Of a stretch of 64,000 bases of DNA, positions 13,553 through 25,710 are shown piece by piece. The translations under genes were made by a program, and so were the position numbers. The notes under the pieces were generated by a model. The model was not told the DNA's origin. It saw nothing but the letters and a program-made list of their open reading frames with translations, and did not search any database. Origin of the DNA: Alligator mississippiensis (lineage: Eukaryota; Chordata; Crocodylia; Alligatoridae); NCBI RefSeq assembly GCF_030867095.1, contig NC_081832.1:60497444-60561443 (forward strand), written 5' to 3'. How positions within the stretch are numbered: the first letter of the stretch is position 1; the number at the start of each line of letters is the position of its first letter.

Positions 13553-15330
13553 TAGCCAGAGTGAAAGGCCTCTCTCACCTCTGGCAGCATCAGCACAGTG
13601 CCCTGACTTTCCAACCCCGGCCCTTTGCACTACAGTTCATCCCAAAGCAGGTCTTCACACCTCTGTATTCCCTCCTTTTCCTCATGCTGGGGCCAACTCT
13701 GAGCCTGGGGCGGATGAAAGCAACCCTACTTTGTGCGTGGCTGCCCACGGTGTCCATGGGCAGTTTCAGCAGCAGGGACAGTGTTTCCCATGGAGCTGGG
13801 TGAGTGGGCAGCTCTTGGAGGGCAACACAGCCCTGTCTCTCCCCATCATCCAGGGCTTCCCAGAAGGGCAAGTCCCCGGGGCTGCTGGTAGGCTGTGCAG
13901 TGAACCTGGCTCTGGTGCACCCAGGCACTCACATGTACCTCCAGGCCATCCTGTCGCCCTTCCTACATGCTTACAGCCCCTCACGTGGATGGTCCATAAG
14001 GAAAGCTGGCTCCCTGAACACTGGCTGCTCCTCAGGGCTATTCTTAGCAGTCAGGACTAGGCTGATCTATCTGTCACTTCCATCCATTGACAGTAACGGG
14101 ACCCCGGGCCCTCACATTCTGCATCCCTTCAGCTGCCTCCCACCTGACAAAATGGACAGGCTTGGCTGGGAAGCCACCAGCTGCTGGCAGGGCCCAGAGA
14201 GGGTCACATCCAGCACAGAAGGAGCAGGGAGCACAACAGGGCCCAGGGAGCAGCGAGTGGCCCCTGGGTACCAAGTGGTGCTGTGAGGGGGTGAGCACAG
14301 CTGGCCCAGAGTGGGGGAGGGCCTGCTATGGGCAGGGAGTGCGGAGGAGGCAGCGGGCACCATGCTGTGTTGTGCAACAGGCAGGTGTGCATGCCACGGT
14401 CTGTGTGGCTTGGAGACCCCGGTTGTGTGCGCCATAGTGATTCACTTAGGTGCCTGCAGAGCACCTTGGTGGTCAGAGCTTGCCCTCCAGTGCCACTGTG
14501 AGGGGTGTCCTATGTCCTCGTGAAGGGGCCACATGGCCCCGAGCAGGTGCAGTGCTGAATCCATGTGCAGCGCTGAGGAAGGGCTTCCGGCAGATGAATC
14601 ACTTGCAGACAGTCCCTGCACTCCATGCCCGCCCCATGACTCAGAGCATGGTGGGGCGTGTGAGGGAGCAAGGGGCCAAGTGCCGCCTTGCTGGTGCCCC
14701 CTGCCGGGGGAAAGGAGAACAGGCTGCACTGACAGCCAGCTGAGGTGGCACGTGCCCCCTGCTTGCCTTGGGCACTGCTACCAGCCCAGCCCAGACAAGG
14801 GCATCAGTGGGATGGGCAGCGGGGCCTGCATGCTCATCAGTGAGTTGGGCACAGCAGGGTTGTTTCTGGGAAAGTGCCAGGGACAGGGCCACAGCAGAGG
14901 CCCCAGAAGGGACATCATGGCATGAGGACAAGGGTCTGCCATAGCGGTAAGCACAGCTCATGAAAGCAATGCAGCCCCTAAGGGCTCTCTTTACTTATTA
15001 CCAGGCCTGCATGGACTCTGGTGTACCAGCCCTAGCAGCCAGGCTTATGTCTGTGTCAGGGACCTGGAGCTCCCCCTGCCTGTGCTCCAGCTGAGGGATG
15101 GCCTGGCTGGGCTCTGGGGAACTGACAGCTGGGATTCCTGTGGTCCTGTCAGCCTGGACTGAGGGGAGGGCTGGCGCTTTGTGCCCCTCACTCTTTAACC
15201 TTGCTCTGAGCCAGGGAAATCCCACTCCAGTCTTCAGGGCTGGTCACACAGCCTGCTACACTGAAGGCCCTGCCCCATCTGGCTCAGCCCATGCTGGAGA
15301 CACAGACATGGGGCCACAAACTGATGGAGA
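13553..15330. other. Intergenic, nothing recognised
   Basis: GC-rich unique-looking sequence with overlapping open frames on both strands and no protein similarity that I recognise. Confidence 0.5.
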
Positions 15331-15556
15331 GCATATTTAGCTTAGACATCAGGAAGGGTTGCAGTAAGGGTTGCCAAAATCTGAAATGGGCTTCCAAGGG
15401 AGGGGATGCTCTCTCCTGTCTTGGGGGTCTTTAAGAAGAGGCTAGACATGCACCTGGCTGGGGTCATCTAACCCCAGCGCTCTTTCCTGCCCAGGGCAGG
15501 GGGTTGGACTCGATCTGCTGAGGTCCCTTCTGACCCAAACATGTATGAATCTATGG
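15331..15556 (+). mobile_element. CR1 LINE, 5'-truncated 3' end
   Basis: It begins in the block TTTAGCTTAGACATCAGGAAGG. It continues through GGCTTCCAAGGGAGGGGATG, GGGGTCTTTAAGAAGAGG, CACCTGGCTGGGGTC and CTGAGGTCCCTTCTGACCC. It ends in the CR1 tail ATGTATGAATCTATGG. It covers the end of the reverse-transcriptase frame and the 3' UTR. The copy is diverged, with base changes across the former coding part. Confidence 0.92.
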
Positions 15557-18387
15557 GCTCGCAGCTTCTCTGAGTCAGGGCAGTGCCTCCTCACAGCCTG
15601 CTCTGTGCCTACAGGCCCAGGCAGTGCCTCAGTCCTCATGAGGGCAATCTGGGCTGAGGGCCAGGGATGGACTGTGGGCCACTCACCCTGACCCCAGTGC
15701 CTGAGAACCAGGCCGTAGGGGCTGAGCTGACAAGGAGCACACCATGGTCAGGCAGGGCAAAAGTCACAGGTGCTATGACCCCAAGGGGGGGATGGAAGGA
15801 CAGGGACAGGAACTAATGGAGGTGACCAGCTGGTTGGGCACAGTCCTGGGGCAGCTGTTTGAGCAGCACTAGTGCTCTAGGACAGATGCAGCGTAGCTTG
15901 GCTTGACCCTAGTCCCAAGGCATCATGGCTGCATGCACCCTTTCAGGCTGTGAGGCATTGCTTTCCTCTTGGCAAGTCCAGCCCCTACCAGGAGGGCAGA
16001 GAAGCCCAGGGCTGAGTGCAGTCAGGCTTAGCTCAGCTTGCCCGCCATCCTGCACTCTCCCCCCACCCCAACCGCCCTCCACCATGGCTGCTTCTCACAC
16101 CAGGTCCCTGCCCTTCTTCCAGTGGCCAGGCCAAGGACCGTATGGGGGAAGCCAAGTTAGTTACCTAAAGGGCCTGGGCTCCAGGAGAACCTGGGACCCT
16201 TGTGGTCAGACACTCATGGCTCAGAAGGATGACCCAGCTCCAGCTTCCTGCTCCCACTGGCTGGAGATTGGGGTAGATGAGTCAGAAGAAAGGGCTGCAA
16301 CTATGTGGTGGGGTGCCATCACCTCCCAAAGTAGTAAATCCAGTTGTTCTAGTTTGATCCTGGGCGTGGAGGCAAAGGATGGCTTTTTCTCCACCCCCCC
16401 AGCCCACCCCTCCCCTCCTCATTACAGAGAGGAGTCAACACTGGAAGGTGGCGAGGGTTTCAGCCCCTTGGAGCCAGCAGGTCTGCAGCTCTTGTACCTG
16501 TTTCATAGGCACAAGGATCTGTGTGTGTTCGCTCCCAGCCCACTGTGTGCACCCAGCTTCCCTCCAGCTCTTGCAGGCTCATAGGGCATTGCCAGCTCCC
16601 CTAGTCCTGAGGTCTGGCACGCTCAGCTGATCCAGTCATCTGCCTCCCCCAGTGCCTCACAGCCCCGAACCCCAGGAATGCTGCAGTTCCAAGTCTGGGC
16701 TAGGAGGAGGAGGTTCCCCCCCTCCCCCGCCGTGGCCTGGGCCAGTCTTGATCTGCAGCACCACCTGCCCATCACATCTCTCCCTGGCTCTGGCCTAAAG
16801 CAAAGCAGCCTGCTCCTGGCCCCCAATGCGGGGCAGGCCTGCAGTACATCGGCTTGGGGACCTTTGAACACACACTTGCTTCCAAGTGTGACCATGTTTT
16901 GTTCTCCTGCCACTCCCACTGAGCTCCCTTAGCAGCGCAAGCCCCTTCTACAGACTGGGGCGCTAGAAGCCTCCACCTACCTAGAAGAGCTTCTCAGCTT
17001 ATGAGAGTCATAGTGGTTGAACAGCCCCTAATGGAATGGCTCTTGACTCATAAATAGGTCTGCCATGCAAAATGATCACCGTGTGTGCCAGGAGCTGAGA
17101 CTTGAACCTGCCGCGGGCGCTGTGCTGGAGATGGCAGAACCAGCAAAGGTAAGGGCCACCTGTAGGAAGAAAGATAGGAACCATCCTCATGGTTTTGTAA
17201 AAGCTCAGTTGTTTGGAGATGGCAGGCTAAGCTGCTGGTCACCCCTTGGGCCTCACCGTCCTTGCTTTGCCCACTGGGGTGCCAGCTGCCAAGTTGCCCT
17301 CCTTTGCCTACTCTGCCATGGGACGCTGGGGCCCCCCCGGGGTTTCCCGGGCTTTGTGCAAGTGCAGATGTAGCCAGTAGGTGGCGCTTGTCGCCCAGTC
17401 TTTTTTACTGTGTCTCCTTTTCAGAGGAAGGAGCAGGGGCCATGCCCTGTGGTGGGAGTGCGGCGGTACCTGGGGCTGGGGCTGTGCAGGGGTTGCTGTG
17501 GGACACCTCAGCACAGGCTGCACACCCTGGTGGGGAGGGGGGGCTACAGTGCCCCTGCAGCGCCTGCCCCTCTGCCGCCTAATGCTGTAACCCACACAGC
17601 TGAGATGGGCCGCAGGGCAGGGGCAGTGCACAACTGGCCACCATTCCTCCCTCAGGGTGACACCAAGCAGTGCCTCAGGCATCTGGGTCAGGACCCTGCT
17701 CATTTCTGTTATGATTGCACCTCGATACAAACTGTGCTAGGAGCTATATGAACATGCATCAACTGCTACTGTGCCCCGAAGGCCACGGTCCCAGGGGTGC
17801 TCGTGGCCCAGCTGCTGCTTGGAGGCTCGCTGCAGAGTGTGGGTGCCACACCTTGCCGGTGTACAATGTGGTGCCATTGCTGATGCCAAGGCCTGACCCT
17901 TTCACCTGCCGACCAGCATGAAGAAACAGCCCAGCGCAACTTGAGTCAAGAGCCCAGGTCTTTATTTATACAGCTGTGGCCAAGTAACACACAGGGCAGC
18001 AAGACGGATGTCACCACCCACCCATCACTCAGCCCCTCGGGGAGGGCAATGCATTGTATGGAAGAAGTGGTGAGCCAGTACCAAAGGAGCGGTCTGGCCC
18101 TGCCTGTGACCTCCCAGAGTGCGTGGTACTGCAGTGAGCTGCGAATGCAGAAGCTGTTGTACTCAGTTGGGTGCAGAGGTCCCTTTGGTCTGGAGGAGCT
18201 GTGGTGTATAGGACATGGGCTCCGCCTGCCCTCCCTCAGTCCAAGGGGTGACAGGGGAACTGTCAGGGCAGGGGGCTCTGGTATTCCAGCCTTCATCCCA
18301 CTCAGCCCAGCTAATCCTTGAAGTGATTCTGGACCTTGCTCTCCAATTCCCCTGATGGTCCAAGGAGCAGGCCTTTTCCAGCTGCTG
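15557..18387. other. Intergenic, downstream of miR-145
   Basis: No gene recognised. A 219-codon open frame at 15925-16584 on the + strand shows no family resemblance. A stretch around 17700-17770 (CTGTGCTAGGAGCTATATGAAC) resembles the tail block of L2/MIR-type repeats. The microRNA host transcript may extend into the right part of this interval. Confidence 0.5.
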
Positions 18388-18475
18388 AGCCACGGCCCCA
18401 AGAACAGTATTTCCAGGAATCCCCAACACAGTGCCCAAGGGATTCCTGGGAAAACTGGACCCTGAGGACACAGCA
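18388..18475 (-). ncRNA. MIR145: microRNA precursor mir-145
   Basis: On the - strand the 5p arm (18460 down to 18438, 23 nt, seed UCCAGUU) and the 3p arm (18422 down to 18401, 22 nt) match human miR-145-5p and miR-145-3p without difference. The stated bounds correspond to the 88-base human precursor, and the aligned length is the same. The flanks (GTCCTCAGG before 5p, TGGGGCCGTGG after 3p) resemble the human ends, while the terminal loop is clearly different in sequence. miR-145 is the main smooth-muscle differentiation microRNA in mammals and is co-transcribed with miR-143. It is the downstream member here because transcription runs leftward. Confidence 0.97.
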
Positions 18476-19204
18476 AGGAGAGGACCTTCTGCTTCCACCT
18501 TCCTCCCTATCTTTGAGCCTTCATTAGCCAAGCACAGCTTCACCTGTTGTCAACATGGGATGCCGTTCCCAGAGGCAGAGTGCAGTGCTTTGGGCACCTT
18601 ACCCCAGCAAAGTGCCTCCTGAAGGGGTGTACAGTGCCTATCCCACTCAGCCTGCCTGCTCCCATCATTCTCTAACCAGATCATCTGTTCCTACCCCCCT
18701 CGCCCTTCCCCTGGGTGGGCTGAATCCATTTCTGTATGGCCTGTGCCCAGAGGGAGCTTTGGGCCTGTGCCATCAGCCCCTAGATATGTTCCACTCCAGC
18801 CACAGGCCTTGAGTTTTGCCTTGCACAGACACCTCCGTGAGTACGGCTCCTTGAAACCTGGCCCTCAGATTCAGCAGGAGAACTGGTGCAGAGACCCAGC
18901 AGAGAAGGCAACGGCAACCTGAAGGGATGCCTCCTAGATGTTCATATCCATGAAAATCCTTCCTCAGCCCTGTCCTGTAGCAACCACAGTACCATCCTGA
19001 GTCCTGCGTAAGGACTGGGCTTGGTGCTAGTGAGCTTGTGAGTCTTGTGTGGCCCCAGCTCACCTGATCCTGCTCTTCATGTCTGAGCCAACTAGTGCCT
19101 CGTCCTCCTTATTGCTGGTCAGGTCAAGCTTCTTCCTGGAGCAGGAGGTCCCATGGCCAGGGAGCCCGCAGGCCTGCTGGGCTGACACGTCTCTCAGCTG
19201 CACA
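18476..19204 (-). other. Spacer between miR-145 and miR-143
   Basis: About 730 bases separate the two hairpins. The human gap is about 1.6 kb (from memory), so the cluster is tighter here. No other hairpin or repeat was recognised. The spacer is expected to be part of the common primary transcript. Confidence 0.7.
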
Positions 19205-19289
19205 GTTCCTCCCTTCCCGAGCTACAGTGCTTCATCTCAGACTCACAACTGACCAGAGATGCAGCACTGCACCTTGGGCTGGGAGACAT
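19205..19289 (-). ncRNA. MIR143: microRNA precursor mir-143
   Basis: Read on the - strand, this is a classical microRNA hairpin. The 5p arm occupies 19273 down to 19252 and the 3p arm 19239 down to 19219. Both agree base for base with human miR-143-5p (22 nt) and miR-143-3p (21 nt, seed GAGAUGA) as I know them. The loop (CAGTTGTGAGTC) differs from human by about one base, and the lower stem is closed by TCTCCC pairing with GGGAGG, as in human. The precursor ends are set by this stem and are approximate. In mammals miR-143 and miR-145 come from one smooth-muscle transcript and target regulators of contractile differentiation. Here miR-143 lies about 0.73 kb upstream of miR-145 on the same strand, the expected order. 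It is also about 40 kb from divergently oriented IL17B, as in human 5q32. Confidence 0.97.
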
Positions 19290-19460
19290 TGAAGAGCTCT
19301 GTCTGTATCCATCTGGTGCGCAGGCAGAGGGTATGCAGGGAAGAAGAAACACCAGGCAGGGGAACTGGCTGGACACAGGGGCAAAAAGCTCAGACTGCAG
19401 GGGACTTCTGGCTCCCAAGGAGCATGGCTGAGACCATTCCACCATGTGCTTGTCAGCTGT

Positions 19461-19560
19461 GTGTGCGCGCATGTGCATGTACATGTATGTGTGTGTGTGC
19501 TCACATCTCAGTGCATATGTGTGTGTGTGCACATGTGCATGTATGTGTATGCACATGCAC
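19461..19560. repeat. GT-rich simple sequence
   Basis: Degenerate TGTGTG/CATGTGCATG repeats run for about 100 bases, only about 170 bases upstream of the miR-143 hairpin on its strand. Confidence 0.8.
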
Positions 19561-21412
19561 CTAGCTAGATTACAGACAGAATAGGATGTCCCAGCCCCCT
19601 CTTGACAACACTGACAGCAGAGGCAACTCCTTTCAGAAGTGGAAAGCAAAGGGGTTATGTCGGAGGACAGAGCTACACCAGGCTCTCCTGAGCAGTGATG
19701 AGCAGGGAACAAGCTGCTTTGTCTAGGAATGTTCCCCCCTCCAGCCTCTCCCCAGCCTCATCCCAGTGTGGGCAGTGGGGGGGAAGCTTAGTCAGTGCTG
19801 CATGGTTACACCTGCAGATGTGCTTTGGCAGACAGCTGGGCTTGGTGCTTTACTTTCAGAGCTCACAAGAGCCAAGGTCTCACCATGGTTTTACATGAGG
19901 AGATGAGGCAGACAGAGCTTTGCCATCACTTCTTGCAGTGTGAACCTGGGGCATCCAGATGGATGACAGCTCTGGAGATGGACTCTAGTGACCCAAGGTG
20001 TCATTTGAAGGTTACCACTCAGAGTCATGTGTCTACCCCAGTTGTTCCCTCTCCAAGCCCAGGCTATCTGATCGTCCTGACCTTGCAGTGGCCTTGGAGA
20101 GGGGCCTGAGTCCACTTCCCTGTGGAGGGATCTCTGCGGTTGGCACAGCTGGTAGGACAAGATATAAATGAGCTATAACTAGTGCCACACTTCACCCCTT
20201 AGCCTTTGGAGCTCCAAGGAAAATCATTACTGGCTTCTAGTTAAAAAATAACCACCACAGGCTTCATCCCAGGGAACCGTGGGACCCAGATACCATAGCG
20301 ATATGAGAACACATGATTGATGGATGGCTAGATAGATAAATAAGGATGATGTCATGGGAGGTGGAGGAGAGGGGAGAGAGCAAACAGGCCTGGGTGACGT
20401 CCTTCTGGGCTCCTTCCTTCCCTTTTATGGCAGGAACTCATCTCTCTGAAACTGAGCTGGTGTGGCAGCTCCCCTGGGCTGCCTCCTGCCTGGCACAAGC
20501 CTGCAGATGGCTGGGTGGCCCCCGGCGTGGGGAGGACAGGGCTGTGGAGAGCAGTGTTGTGGTTTCCACTGGAAAGAAGCCCATCAATCAGTCCCTCTGA
20601 GGCAGACAAAGAACAGGGCAGGCCCCCGAGCTCGGCCTAGAGGGCTGTAGTGTGTTTGTGGGGACAGCTGATCCCCAGATTAAGGCTCTGTATGACATTT
20701 GTCAAAGCACAGGGTGCAGCGAGGTTTATGCAGGTTACAGACTGAGACACCAAGCTGGGCCTCCCCACTCCCCAACCTGAGCCTGCCGAGGTCCGGGGAG
20801 GGATCAGCCCTACTAAAAATGAGCAGCAGGGGAGACGGACAGGACTGGTAGGACTCCTGGATTTGGAGCAAGGGGAGTGGCCGGGGCTGGCACCTGGGAA
20901 GTAGTGAGATGCTGAGAGCTCAAGGAAGGTGCTAGCTAGCAGGCCAACCCTGGTGACCCACACAAGCCAGTCTGCTCTGGATCCTGCAGCCATCCTACCA
21001 GGGCTTGCAGTGAGATGGCTGAAGGCGCAGACATAGGGAGCAGGCCTTGGGGTCTCATCTTGACAGGTTAGAGCATTGGGAGACACCCAATGCTGTGAGA
21101 GCAAATGCAATGCAGCCCTGACCATGCAGGCAAGTGGGGAAAGGCTCAGGCACACAAAGAGTTAAGGGAAGTTAAAACAGCCTCTCTCATCCTCTCCCTG
21201 AAGGAAACAGCAGCACCTCTGTCACCCATGGGAATGCAGCTTGGGGCCCCAGTTCTAACTTTATCCCCAGGCTCCCTGAGAGGACATGCCATCCAAAACT
21301 TGTGCACTTGAGGGCAGGACCAGCCCAGGGTACATTGATGTGTAGAGCAAGGCCATAGATGGTAGCAACAGTGAGCACATAGTGGGGAAGAGGGAGGAGG
21401 GGAAGTGAACAA

Positions 21413-21428
21413 GGGGGGGGGGGGGGGG
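21413..21428. repeat. G homopolymer, 16 bases
   Basis: Sixteen consecutive G residues, the longest such run in the window. It may form a quadruplex and may be imprecise in assembly. Confidence 0.85.
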
Positions 21429-22679
21429 AAGGGAGACCAAATCCAGCAAAGTTTTTGCAGACAAGCACTAACATCCTGTGCAATCCTGTGCAGGGTAAAC
21501 AGAACATCCATCATTACAACATCCTCACGCTGGGATCCAGCCACCTCCGCCAGCCGGCAGCTAGGAACAGGCACTCAGAACAGCCTGACAAGAAGCAGAT
21601 GGCAGCTTTCTGGGCTGGCGTCCCTTCCATCCGGCACCCTGGAAGCCTCCCTCTCCCCTATGCTCCATACACAACAGTTGCTTCCCAGCTTCAAATCCAC
21701 AGGGAAGGAACATACCTCCACAGGCAAAATGCAAGCCAGGGTGTAACAGTGGTTGAGTTCTGCAGCTCACCCCATGCTTCCAACCAACCCATGCTGCTGT
21801 GTCTTTCAGGGGAAGGAAGAAAAGCAAAATCACACCCAGGCTAGTGCAAAGTTGGAAGGACACCCTACAAACAGGTTTTCCCAGCCTTCACCATCAATCA
21901 GTAGGCAGCATTCAACAGAGCCCACAGCAGTCAACAGAGCAAGCATGGATGAGCCCTGCATTGAAAGCAACCACCATTTTGAACATTGGAGATCCTCACA
22001 CAACTAGCGAAACTCACCTTTCCCAACACCTTAACCCCATCCTAGCTGGCAACATCACAGACTTTGCCTCTGGTGTCTCTGAAGTCACCAGGCAGAGCAG
22101 ACCAGACTGACTTACCTACATCAGCTCCTTCAGCCTCAGCCTTGGCATGGCTTGAACAAGTCACTCAAAAGAGGAGGCTTTTCGAACCATTTCCAACGTT
22201 ATCTCCAAGCCCAGAAACAGCTAGGCAAACAAGCAGCATGCTGAGGCCAAGTTTGGAAAGGAGCTGCAATGAGTCAGAGACAGGCAGAACAACTGCTGTG
22301 ATCTAAGCAATTCCTACCGGAGAGGAGCAAGAGGAAATCAAGGAGGAGACTCTACCAAGGCTCTGGTATCTCTGACATCTATGCAGCTAGGCTTCCAATT
22401 GTTCATGCCACAGTCCTCTTTCCCTTGGGAGGCAGGGAGAACAGCTGATGCAGAGGGATCCCCTGGGTCTCCTACCCCCAGGTACTCCATCAGGTCCCAG
22501 CTCTGCTATCATATGCACCTCTTCCAGGCCAGACTTTAGACTCAGACCATCTGAGACTCCCAGCAAACCTTCACCATATGCTATGATATGCTATGATACA
22601 AGCCTAGTCAGTGCTGGGGTGGGGGATGCAGCCCCCATCTGCTGTGCAGTAGGGAAACAAATTTACTCAGAACATGAGC

Positions 22680-22950
22680 AACAGCCGTCAGGAAATGCGT
22701 CAGCTCGCTAGAGTAAACTATACTATAACAATGCGGCCAAACAGCACACGGGATCTGCAAGACAGGGAGCAGCGCCCGGTGCTGAGTGGGGAGGGCAGAG
22801 GCTGGTTTGGAAGGACGGAGCTTCAGGCAATGCGCGATGGTAACACCTAAGCAAACATCAACAGGCCTCCTGCTGAAACCGCTCTGCTCTGCCTAGGAGG
22901 AAGCCAATCTTCCTGTTAGGCAGTGAATAAATATTCATAACCTTTGCGTG
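22680..22950. promoter_or_regulatory. CpG-enriched patch with FOX-like sites, candidate enhancer upstream of miR-143
   Basis: About 10 CpG occur in 22680-22840. GTAAACTA and GCAAACATC, both forkhead-type motifs, lie within or just after this patch. It is about 3.4-3.6 kb upstream of miR-143. In mouse, a fragment of about 4 kb upstream of miR-143 is known to drive smooth-muscle expression, so the distance is suggestive. No perfect CArG box was seen here. Confidence 0.3.
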
Positions 22951-24859
22951 CTTACCTGAGTGTGTCAGCACCACATCCTCATTCACCTGCCCACACACAG
23001 AGCCTCTGCACAATCTCTGTTAGTGTATAACCAGACTGCAAGTATCTGGGTTGGGGAGGAAAATGCCCTTCCAGCCACCTCTCTATGCTGGATGATATCA
23101 CACCACAGATCTCCCTGGCATACAGCAATGCCCTGCTTCACACCACTGTGCCTATCCATGTTGGTTTATTGCATCATGCAGGGACTAGATAGCTTGAGCA
23201 GAACAAAAGCCCCAGGACCCAGAGCTGGATGAGTCCTTTTAAGCATTTGGGAAAGGCCGGTCAGGGCTTCATTGCAGACTTGAGCTGTGAGCTCAGACCC
23301 AAGGGGAGCAGACAGATTCAGCTTTGGGCTAAGCTGTCATAAGTACTTGTGACCGGACCTGGGCACACACAGTAAAGAATGGGCTATAAGTGTGCAAACA
23401 ACAGACTTTGCCTTCCCGTGAGGCCAGTAGTCTCATGATCTAAAGAGCAAATCCACAGGCTAGTAATTGGGGGGGTGTGTGTGTGTTTCCACTGGTTCAT
23501 ATGAAGAGGTGCTTGTTGTTTGCCTCTAAGTGTATGTGTGTACATGTGTGTGTCTGTCCAAGGAGCATGAATGTGGCTGGCAGTGGGCAGCATGCGCTTT
23601 GCCCAGTGCTGGTGGTGTAATGGGTAATCACCTTGTCAAGTCGGCCTGGCAAGCTACATCTGCCTTTTGTCAGTCATACAGGGGCTGTGCCTGATAATGT
23701 GGCTGTTTGGTTGCCCCTCCAGGCAGCCTCCAGAAGCGGCTTCCTCAAAGCTGTCATCTGCATGGCCTCTTGGTCTCTGCAGCCCCAGTGGCTAAGCCTG
23801 TAAGGGAGAAAAAGAGACTGGACATCAGTAGCCGCCAGGAAGGAGCCCCATCACACAGGCTCTCCACCCAGACAACAGCACTAAGCCAGCTGGCGCTCAT
23901 AAGTGCCAGGAGTTCAGCTGCTTCTCAGCTTTTTGGCCTTTTATTGCAATCTGCAGCCTTGTGAGCTGGCTGGGCAATACAGTGAGTAAAGGGTGACTCC
24001 AGGGAGGAGTCTGAGGGAACTACTGGCTGTTGTGCCAAGGTCTAATGCAGCCATGTCTGCACTGAGAGCACAGCCATGCTACCTGTGGCCCTGTTTGCAG
24101 ACACTTGCCAAGCTCAGCTGAGTGGGTGCATCTCTCACTGGGCTAATTCAGCAGCCAGGCATGTTCCTTTGAAACACTCTCTTTGAGGCCCCAGGCCCAT
24201 CTGGCAGCTCTCTCATGCCCCACTAAAGCAGAGGCTGAGGAAATACCAACACATACCCTTATGGTAGATATCCCAGCAGCAGCTGATTGAACTCAGCATT
24301 TTGGCCATACCACTTGAGTGCCTACAACACTTTTAGCCGGAGCTAAAAGCAAACTAAAAGTGAACAAGGCCTCTGCAGCTGAACAACAGGATAGCTGGAA
24401 GTTGGGTGCCCTCTGTATCCACAGCCTTGGGCTCAGGTTCCCTTGGTTTAGCTGCAGAGGACTCCAGGGTCCAGCCCAGGCTGAGGTCCTTGGCAATCTG
24501 AAGGACAACAGGAGCTTTCCTTGGTAGTGAGGGAGGGAATCATTTTTCCAACTGACCGATTCTTAGACCGGCAGATCTCTGGAGCAGGCCTGGTTCCCTG
24601 CTCTGTGTCTGTACAGCACCTGGAACAGTGGATCCCGGGGCACGGTGGGGGCTCCCAGGCCAAAAGTGAGAATGACAGAATGGATGGGACAAGGAATGGT
24701 AGGCTGGAATCACCTGAAACAAGAGTGAGTGGGGCTGGCTGGACCTCCCCCAAGGAGACAGCGGTATTCTGGGGACCACACAAAAGAACAAGACTATGAG
24801 GCTTTGGCCAGTCTCCATGTGAGAGTAGGGCTGGTTTAGTACTTGGAGGAGCAGACAGG

Positions 24860-24960
24860 GAGCTGGTTCTGTGCCTAGCTTGGCCTCTGACTCATTGAAT
24901 AGTTTGGGCAGGTCACCTGTGCCTCCTGTACCTGTGTTTCAACAACCTGGGCATTGGTTG
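24860..24960 (+). repeat. MIR-like ancient SINE remnant
   Basis: CTGACTCATTGAATAG followed by TTTGGGCAGGTCACCTGTGCC and a trailing pyrimidine/TTTC block matches the order of the MIR core. Similarity is weak and the call tentative. Confidence 0.35.
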
Positions 24961-25310
24961 TGGGATGCTGGCCAGGCTCCCAGGGGGCTGGGAGGTGAAA
25001 CCATTCACTCAGCATCTTGGCATCCTCAAACAGGAGGAGGACAAACAGCAGGTTATCATTAGATCTGGGAGGTCCAGGATCAGGTCTGGATTTCCAGTCC
25101 AGTCTGGGAAGCAGATGGTGCTGCTGGCTGGGATGTGTTAGGGGGATCTGCTCTGGCCTTGGGTGCGTCTCTGAGAGGCTGACTTAAGGGCCCAGGGAAG
25201 TTTGCTCTGCTGTTCCCCAAAGGCTGGGAATGCAACAGCAGCACACATAGGAAACGGCCATTCTGGACAAGGGACCCCCCCCCCAGTGCACAGGCTCCCC
25301 CCTCACTGCA

Positions 25311-25710
25311 TATGGTAACACCCGCATGATGTCCACACATATGTAACAGCTGTATGCACACTTCCCACACGACCTACTTACCACTGCACATGCAGACTCA
25401 TGCTACCCATACACCGGATATGTCCACATGCCTCCCCCTGCATGTATCAATGCACTCCACTGGTCATGCACACATATATGCTGTGCACACCAACACGAAG
25501 CATAAACACACCCTCTATACAGTGACATATAAAACACATGCAAAGTACATGCATATACTCATAGTGCATTCCCATACTCATTTATGTGTGCACCAGTATG
25601 TACATCCATAGTGTATGTGCCAACAGGTACTTGCACACAATGTAAATACACATTGTATTTGCTGACTTGCACACATTCACAGTGCATACCAGTGCATATA
25701 CACATAGATG
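25311..25710. repeat. CA-rich cryptic simple sequence
   Basis: About 400 bases of interrupted CACATG/CATACA words without a fixed unit, probably a decayed microsatellite field. A long frame through it is low complexity (His, Thr, Tyr) and not a gene. Confidence 0.75.

Noticed and set aside
15925-16584. 219-codon frame on the + strand
   Set aside because: Low-complexity proline/serine-rich translation with no recognisable motif.
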